Below, in pieces: positions 58,740 through 64,000 of a stretch of 64,000 nt of DNA (its first letter is position 1; every line of letters begins with the position of its first letter). The position numbers and the translations under genes are program-made. The notes under the pieces are model-generated. The model was not told the origin of the DNA. It ran no database searches and saw only the letters and a list, made by a program, of their open reading frames with translations. The stretch lies in contig NZ_SMAM01000001.1 in the NCBI RefSeq assembly GCF_004346205.1, positions 310,001-374,000 on the forward strand, read 5' to 3'. The stretch comes from Bibersteinia trehalosi. Its GTDB lineage: Bacteria; Pseudomonadota; Gammaproteobacteria; Enterobacterales; Pasteurellaceae.

Positions 58740-59522
58740 ATGAACAAAAATCCTTTATTAAATTTTCATTTTCAGCCGGCTGAAACACCCAAAACTGATA
58801 AACCAAGCACGCTTGTTTTCATTCATGGCTTATTTGGCGATCTCAATAATTTAGGCATGATCTCTCGTGCCTTTGCCACAGATCACAATATTTTACGCAT
58901 TGACCTACGTAACCACGGGCAATCATTCCACCATGAAGAAATGCGCCTATCTCAAATGGCAGAGGATCTTTATCAAGTGGTTGAACATTTAAATTTAAAT
59001 AATTTGATCGTTATTGGGCATTCGCTTGGCGGCAAAACTGCAATGATGTTTGCCCACCTCTTCCCCAACCTTGTACAAAAGTTAGTCATCATTGATATTG
59101 CCCCTGTTCGCTATATCAGCAACCGTCATGATGCCAATTTTGCTGGGCTATTTGCTGTTCGTGATGCACAGCCTGAAAATCGCCAACAGGCCAAGCAGGT
59201 TTTTCTTAAGCATATTGCTAACGAAGGTGTCGTGCAATTTATGCTGAAATCCTTTGATGCTAATAGCCCTGAACGTTTTAAATTCAATCTTTCTGGATTG
59301 TATAAAAATTATGCTAATGTGATGGGTTGGCAAGATGTGTTCGTGGAAAAACCAACGCTGTTTATCAAAGGGGCAAATTCAGACTACATGTTGCCCGCCT
59401 ATACGGCTCAAACTGTCGCCCAATTCCCAAATGCAAAAGTAAAGGTGATTGCCAATACGGATCACTGGGTACATGCAGAAAAACCGGAAGCCGTTATTCG
59501 AGCAATTAAGGAATTCATTTAA
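58740..59522 (+). CDS. ybfF: Alpha/beta hydrolase, YbfF-type esterase
   Basis: A 260-aa acyl-CoA/ester hydrolase. The fold is shown by VFIHGLFGDLNNLG (oxyanion region), the nucleophile elbow GHSLGGK, IIDIAPV, and the catalytic His near the C terminus in NTDHWVHAEKPE. E. coli YbfF (254 aa) matches over the whole length, and the seqA-ybfF divergent pair is conserved. A TTG at 58719 is in frame; the ATG at 58740 is preferred though its ribosome binding site is poor. The natural substrate is not settled. Confidence 0.9.
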   Translation: MNKNPLLNFHFQPAETPKTDKPSTLVFIHGLFGDLNNLGMISRAFATDHNILRIDLRNHGQSFHHEEMRLSQMAEDLYQVVEHLNLNNLIVIGHSLGGKTAMMFAHLFPNLVQKLVIIDIAPVRYISNRHDANFAGLFAVRDAQPENRQQAKQVFLKHIANEGVVQFMLKSFDANSPERFKFNLSGLYKNYANVMGWQDVFVEKPTLFIKGANSDYMLPAYTAQTVAQFPNAKVKVIANTDHWVHAEKPEAVIRAIKEFI

Positions 59523-59539
59523 GTCTTTTCTGACAAATA

Positions 59540-59572
59540 TTCCCCCTCCCTGTGCTTCGCTAGGAGGGGAAA
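59540..59572. terminator. Bidirectional hairpin between ybfF and res
   Basis: TTCCCCCTCC and GGAGGGGAA form an imperfect stem around TGTGCTTCGC, between two convergent genes. It resembles the CCCCTC-type palindromic repeats at 4591 and 62586. Confidence 0.65.
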
Positions 59573-59577
59573 TAAAC

Positions 59578-62562
59578 CTATTTCACCAGACTTATCAATC
59601 CTTCAAAATCTTTCACCACATCGTAATGAACAGTATCAGCGCTCATTTTCTGGAAGAATTTTCTTGCACATTCAATTTTTGCTTTTTCTGTTCCCCGTAG
59701 ATCCATTGAAGAAATAGAGCCTTTGGTTTCAGCAATAAAATAGGTATGTTTAACCTCTCCACTCATAAAGGAAATTGCCCAATCTGGATTGTAATCACCC
59801 ACTGGAGTTGGAATAGCAAAACCGCGCGGTAACTTCGCATAAACCACTACATCGCGATCTTTATCTAACGCTTCAACAAAGTTTCTCTCAATACCCTGCG
59901 AATCCACCACCGCATAATCATAAATATGCTTTTTCAGCCCAATGACGGCTTTACTAAAATCCCGAATGGTTTGTTCTGCGGTGAACAAGGTTGTATCAAA
60001 CACTTCATTGGTTCGGTGATAACTCAGCCGATCGATAAAGATCGTAGCAAGCTGTTCTTTAATCAAGCGACTCGCTTCACTGATAAATTGCTCTGGATTT
60101 AGTGCAAATTTTGCGAAACTCTGAGAGCTAATCTGCTTTAAAATTACCGCAATTGTCTTGCGAGTTAAGCCAACATTTTTTGCCAGCGTACCTACTAAAT
60201 CGTATTTCACCTTGCTATTTAGCGTGACATTGTATTGATTTGTTACTGCTTCTCTTACCTTGAATTGATCAATACCAATTTGTTCACCACTTTCTAGCCT
60301 ATAAGTTAAAGGCATAACGTTTAGTTCCCGCTCTAATGCTCGCACGGCATTGCTAATAAGTTCTTGACTATCAAAATTCACCTGATATACCGCTTTATGA
60401 TGAATTTTCTGCCATAGTGCTTGAAACTCTTTACGGTTAAAATTAGCATTAAGCGGATTACTTTTCGCTCTATTGGTATTTTCAATTGGCACATGGCTTT
60501 GCGCTGAGCGACAAATTAAAGCCACAAGCGCTGCTTGATACTCAACAAATTCTGCTGGTAGTGCTAAAGCCCCATTTTCTACTGCGGAGTGAAACTCAGG
60601 AGTAAGCTGATCGTCATCATCAACAAAATCATTTTTTAGGAGATATTTATACAGAAGACGTGCTTGTTTTTCGTTGATTTCGAGCTTTTTATCATGCCCA
60701 CACAACACTTTCCCCACAAAAAACGCCTCATTAAAAACTGATAATCGTGACAACGTTTCGCTAATTTCTGATTGTAATCCTTTAACAAAATCCGTATAGC
60801 TTTCATTTGCTACAACGGTTAATTCATTAATTTGATGAACGGTATTCAGATTATCTTGGCGCTCCCCTTTTTTATTCACCGCTAAACGTAATCCTCGCCC
60901 TACTTCTTGCCTTCTCGACACATTATTATCACTGTGTTTCAGTAAGCAAATCGTAAACACATTGGGATTATCCCAACCTTCACGTAATGCGGAATGCGAA
61001 AAAATAAAGCGAGTAGGCTCTTCAAAGGAAAGCAGTTTTTCCTTATCTTTCAAAATCAGATCATAAGCGTCTGTATCATCCGAAAGCCCGGCTTCCTCAC
61101 CTCGCCTTTTCACGCTTGGATCAGTTAAACGCTTGGTTTTATTATCGATAGCAAAATAGCCATTGTGGGTTGCCCCCACCTGAATTTGTTGCAAATAGTC
61201 GGCATAATCACGGTTTAAATATGGTTCAGCGAGCAGCTCGGCAACTTGGGTAGCATACTCTTGTTCAAACATTCGGGCATATTCACCCTTTTCATCTGCC
61301 TGAGTGTAATCCCGATATTTCGCGACTTCATCTATGAAAAATAGCGACAAAGTTTTAATCCCTTGCGTAAACAATATCCGTTCTTTGAGAAGGTGTGCTT
61401 TAATCGTTTCACGGATTTGGATACGGCGTAACGCTTCTTCGCTAAGATCACCTACGGCATCCCCCACTGCGAGTACGATGCCATTAAGAAAATGTAGTTG
61501 ATCTGTACGAGCATCAATATCGCTAACATTCCAGCCCTGATATTGTGCCAAACCATTACTTAATGTGTGTAAACTATCACCTTTTTTGATTTTGCAAATT
61601 TTACGTTTAATCTCACCGCTTGCCAGCTGTTGTTCTATTTCCACCACCGCAACAGGATCGCGTTTAGAAATCTCAATCCCTTGCAGATACAAATATCCAC
61701 CCAAGCCATTCAACCCCTGGATTTGAATGCCTTTTACCGCAATTTTCTTCACCAATTTTTGATGAAAGGCATCTACCGCATCAAGACGATAAATTTTATT
61801 GTGCTCGGTTTTATGCGTTGCAGAATAACGCAGAATAAATAGCGGCTTGAATTTTGCCAAAGCATCCTGTGTTTTCTTACCTTCCATTTTCTGCGGTTCG
61901 TCTAAAATCAATATCGGACGCGTTTGTGCAATCACCTCTATCGGCTGGCGAGATTGAAAACTATCCAACACTTCATAAATTCGACGATTATCTTTACCTC
62001 CGGCATTAAACGCCTGAATATTGATAATCATCACATTGATATTACTATCCGCTGCAAAACTTTCTAACTCATGTAAACGCTTAGAATTGTAAATAAAGTG
62101 CCGTGCTTTTTTGCCGTAATCTTGCTGAAAATGTGTCGCCATCACTTCAAAGGATTTTTTCACCCCTTCACGAATCGCAATACTCGGCACAACAATAATA
62201 AACTTACTCCATCCATATTTGCGATTAAGCTCAAAAATAGTGCGAATATAACAATAGGTTTTGCCTGTGCCCGTTTCCATTTCAATATCAAGGTTGATAG
62301 GCAAGCTACCCGTGCCAATCAAGCGGTCGGATTTCGGCAAATTTTTGCTAAGCTGGATTTGTTGTATATTGGTTAGCAACTCCATCTCACTTAAAGTGAG
62401 TTTCGGATTGGCAAAGATTTCACTCAATGTTTGCTGACCGCTCTGCTCCTCTCTTTTACTGAAATAATTTTGCATCGAACGAAACGGCTCACCATTAAAG
62501 CAATCGGCAACGGCGTTTACTGCATCTAGTTGGTACTGTTGGTGTTTGAACTGGAGTTTCAT
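59578..62562 (-). CDS. res: Type III restriction enzyme, Res subunit
   Basis: ATP-dependent translocase and nuclease that cuts DNA when bound with Mod to two head-to-head unmodified sites. The 994-aa protein has SF2 helicase motifs: Walker A METGTGKTYCYIRT (near 95-110), LILDEPQKMEGK (motif II), RFIFSHSALREGWDNPNVF and the motif VI run RRQEVGRGLRL. The C-terminal PD-(D/E)XK nuclease shows NPDWAISF and then FIAETKG. The frame is uninterrupted. It follows mod on the same strand with a 176-base spacer that contains a palindromic repeat. Confidence 0.96.
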   Translation of the reverse strand: MKLQFKHQQYQLDAVNAVADCFNGEPFRSMQNYFSKREEQSGQQTLSEIFANPKLTLSEMELLTNIQQIQLSKNLPKSDRLIGTGSLPINLDIEMETGTGKTYCYIRTIFELNRKYGWSKFIIVVPSIAIREGVKKSFEVMATHFQQDYGKKARHFIYNSKRLHELESFAADSNINVMIINIQAFNAGGKDNRRIYEVLDSFQSRQPIEVIAQTRPILILDEPQKMEGKKTQDALAKFKPLFILRYSATHKTEHNKIYRLDAVDAFHQKLVKKIAVKGIQIQGLNGLGGYLYLQGIEISKRDPVAVVEIEQQLASGEIKRKICKIKKGDSLHTLSNGLAQYQGWNVSDIDARTDQLHFLNGIVLAVGDAVGDLSEEALRRIQIRETIKAHLLKERILFTQGIKTLSLFFIDEVAKYRDYTQADEKGEYARMFEQEYATQVAELLAEPYLNRDYADYLQQIQVGATHNGYFAIDNKTKRLTDPSVKRRGEEAGLSDDTDAYDLILKDKEKLLSFEEPTRFIFSHSALREGWDNPNVFTICLLKHSDNNVSRRQEVGRGLRLAVNKKGERQDNLNTVHQINELTVVANESYTDFVKGLQSEISETLSRLSVFNEAFFVGKVLCGHDKKLEINEKQARLLYKYLLKNDFVDDDDQLTPEFHSAVENGALALPAEFVEYQAALVALICRSAQSHVPIENTNRAKSNPLNANFNRKEFQALWQKIHHKAVYQVNFDSQELISNAVRALERELNVMPLTYRLESGEQIGIDQFKVREAVTNQYNVTLNSKVKYDLVGTLAKNVGLTRKTIAVILKQISSQSFAKFALNPEQFISEASRLIKEQLATIFIDRLSYHRTNEVFDTTLFTAEQTIRDFSKAVIGLKKHIYDYAVVDSQGIERNFVEALDKDRDVVVYAKLPRGFAIPTPVGDYNPDWAISFMSGEVKHTYFIAETKGSISSMDLRGTEKAKIECARKFFQKMSADTVHYDVVKDFEGLISLVK

Positions 62563-62585
62563 TTTATATTTCTCATTTTTATTGG

Positions 62586-62733
62586 AAATCTCCCCTCTCT
62601 CCTAAAAAGGGAGAGAGCAATTATCGAAAAATGTTCATTCATCTTTCTTCATTATGATTTTGGAAAATCAGATGAATATTTATTCCTTTCTAAACGAGCC
62701 CCCTCTTAGTCAAAGAGGGGGGAGATTTGCCAC
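62586..62733. repeat. Inverted-end repeat between mod and res
   Basis: The spacer begins AAATCTCCCCTC and ends GGGGGGAGATTTGCC, about 148 bases with inverted termini. Inner hairpins are CTCTCTCCTAAAAAGGGAGAGAG-like near 62592 and CCCCCTCTTAGTCAAAGAGGGGG near 62700. The outer sequence matches the repeat at 4591. It resembles a small non-autonomous element. Confidence 0.65.
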
Positions 62734-62738
62734 ACTCT

Positions 62739-64000
62739 TTAAATCACACTCAACCCTGTATTTGGGCAAATCTGTTTAAAAATCTGCACGGCATTGATTT
62801 TCACACTGTCACTTGCAAATTTTGCATCTAAAAAGACCGCTTGTTGTGGTTTCATTTCCGCAAGTTCGGTAATCAGATTTTCGTCAATCTCATCAAAACA
62901 GGCGATCAACTGTTTATCCGCTACGTTAAATACCGTTCTTCCCTGAATTTCTCGGTTTTCAATCGGGCTACTTAATGCAATTCCCAGATCCAACATGGCT
63001 TGGAATAGCAAATCTTCTGCTGTACGGTCGTTTTTTATCGCATTGGTAAACAAATCATCTTGACTTAATTGTTGTGGTGTATAGAAAATGTCCGCCATAT
63101 TACTACTATCAACTTTCAACACACGAAAACCGACATCTACTCCACTATTCTGCTCGGCAATCTGTTTACCTGCACGGCGAATGCGTTCTTTGGAAATTTC
63201 GGCAATGGTGGCAAAACCCGCTTTATATGCTTCGGATTGAATATCCGTTTTTTCAGGTAACTGCACCATAATAAATTTGCGATTGCCGCCGTCTTCAGCA
63301 TTAAGTTGCATTACAGCGTGGGCGCTAGAACCTGTCCCAGCAAAAAAATCCAAAATTAGAGCATCATTTGAAAGTACCTGTGAAAGAATTTTTTTCATTA
63401 ACTCTAATGGTTTCCGATATAAGAAAACCTTGCTTTCCATCAGTTTATCAACTGATTTTTCTGTTCTTGATTGAGGATCAAACCACCCTAATTGTGATTT
63501 TATCGGCATATAAGGATTATCAAATTCAGAAAAGAATTCTTTTTGTTTTGGTAGCCCGTCTAGATTCTTTGGAAAAATAACTCTCCCTTCCAAAATCATT
63601 TTGGTTAAAGATTTTTGTGAAAATGCCCAATAATTGGTGTATTCATTGCCTGTATTAGGATCTTTAATAGTAAATTTGTCAGCTTCTCTTTCTAATGTAC
63701 TTTTTATATTCGATAATCGCCATAAACCTCTTGGATCATTATCTGGGTTAGAAAACCCCTCTATCGTCCGCAACTCTCCTAGCAACTTTCCGGCATTTTG
63801 CCTTGTATAACATAAAATATATTCATGAATATTCACGACCATATTTTTAGGAGGAACACCTTTTGCTGAATTCTTCTTATCCCAAATAAAACATTCAACA
63901 AAATTCTGCTCCCCAAAAATCTCATCACAGACCCTTTTCAAATTTGCTTGTTCATTATCATCAATCGAGATAAAAATTACGCCGTCATCGGCAAGCAGAT
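62739..64000 (-). CDS. mod: Type III DNA methyltransferase, Mod subunit (5' part outside window)
   Basis: Recognises the target site and methylates adenine. The frame runs off the right edge: at the boundary it reads LLADDGVIFISIDDNEQANL, the conserved stretch after the DPPY motif of beta-class Mod proteins, so the catalytic motif and N terminus lie outside. The visible part, about 419 codons, includes motif I DFFAGTGSSAHAVMQLN (needed for AdoMet binding) and the C-terminal dimerisation region. No simple repeat or frameshift is seen here; phase-variable repeats, common near the 5' end of such genes, could not be checked. Confidence 0.93.
   Translation of the reverse strand, partial: LLADDGVIFISIDDNEQANLKRVCDEIFGEQNFVECFIWDKKNSAKGVPPKNMVVNIHEYILCYTRQNAGKLLGELRTIEGFSNPDNDPRGLWRLSNIKSTLEREADKFTIKDPNTGNEYTNYWAFSQKSLTKMILEGRVIFPKNLDGLPKQKEFFSEFDNPYMPIKSQLGWFDPQSRTEKSVDKLMESKVFLYRKPLELMKKILSQVLSNDALILDFFAGTGSSAHAVMQLNAEDGGNRKFIMVQLPEKTDIQSEAYKAGFATIAEISKERIRRAGKQIAEQNSGVDVGFRVLKVDSSNMADIFYTPQQLSQDDLFTNAIKNDRTAEDLLFQAMLDLGIALSSPIENREIQGRTVFNVADKQLIACFDEIDENLITELAEMKPQQAVFLDAKFASDSVKINAVQIFKQICPNTGLSVI

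Noticed and set aside
1-64000. tRNA, rRNA, prophage, insertion sequence or replication origin
   Set aside because: I read the spacers for cloverleaf 3' ends, transposase or integrase frames and DnaA-box clusters and found none that I could support; a tRNAscan or ISfinder search would be decisive.

Overview
The window is chromosomal DNA from a member of the Pasteurellaceae. The main evidence is the many copies of the DNA uptake signal core ACAAGCGGT (often followed by A/T-rich sequence with GCAAA), the variant typical of the Actinobacillus pleuropneumoniae / Mannheimia / H. ducreyi branch rather than the AAGTGCGGT form of H. influenzae. Gene content and local order (seqA-menE-mscK-aroC, ftsB-ispD-ispF, ackA-pta, aceE-aceF-lpd, cmk-rpsA-ihfB, lapA-lapB-pyrF-yciH, an Mlc-like regulator next to bioD2) are those of a gammaproteobacterium. 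Species cannot be fixed from the sequence alone.

Layout. 1-98 (minus): 5' half of a lysine riboswitch whose gene lies left of the window. 300-5765 (plus): mepA, topB, pepP, serC. 5823-7040: a DUF711/UPF0210 gene of unknown role. 7093-16343 (minus): a purine biosynthesis cluster transcribed purC-purF-purM-purN-purH-purD-purE-purK behind two tandem PurR-type operators. 16531-18968 (plus): hisC and aroA. 19005-25734 (minus): dld, pta, ackA, rnd. 25938-28001 (plus): a degenerate Mlc-like ROK regulator and bioD2. 28030-38223 (minus): yciH, pyrF, lapB, lapA, ihfB, rpsA, cmk, degS, galU, csrA, alaS. 38427-45227 (minus): uspA and the pyruvate dehydrogenase genes lpd, aceF, aceE. Then an asparaginase (+), pckA (-), ftsB-ispD-ispF (+), an OmpP2-like porin (-), priC (+), aroC, mscK, menE and seqA (-), a ybfF-like esterase (+), and at the right edge a type III restriction-modification pair (res complete, mod cut by the window end).

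How the genes work together. Most of the window is housekeeping: central carbon flow around pyruvate and acetyl-CoA (aceEF-lpd, pta-ackA, dld, pckA), aromatic and serine/histidine aminotransfer steps (serC, hisC, aroA, aroC), purine and pyrimidine synthesis, translation (alaS, rpsA), envelope quality control (lapAB, degS, mepA) and replication control (seqA, priC, topB). The most notable part is the purine cluster: its gene order is that of the Gram-positive (Streptococcus/Lactobacillus) pur operon without purL, and all eight proteins look closer to Bacillus/Streptococcus forms than to E. coli forms as I remember them. Yet its promoter carries gammaproteobacterial PurR boxes, and most of its junctions hold Pasteurellaceae-style palindromic repeats. 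It looks like an old horizontal acquisition, set between serC and hisC-aroA, that was rewired to host control.

Palindromic intergenic repeats of several families and inverted uptake-signal pairs acting as terminators are frequent. I found no tRNA, rRNA, CRISPR array, prophage or transposase gene.
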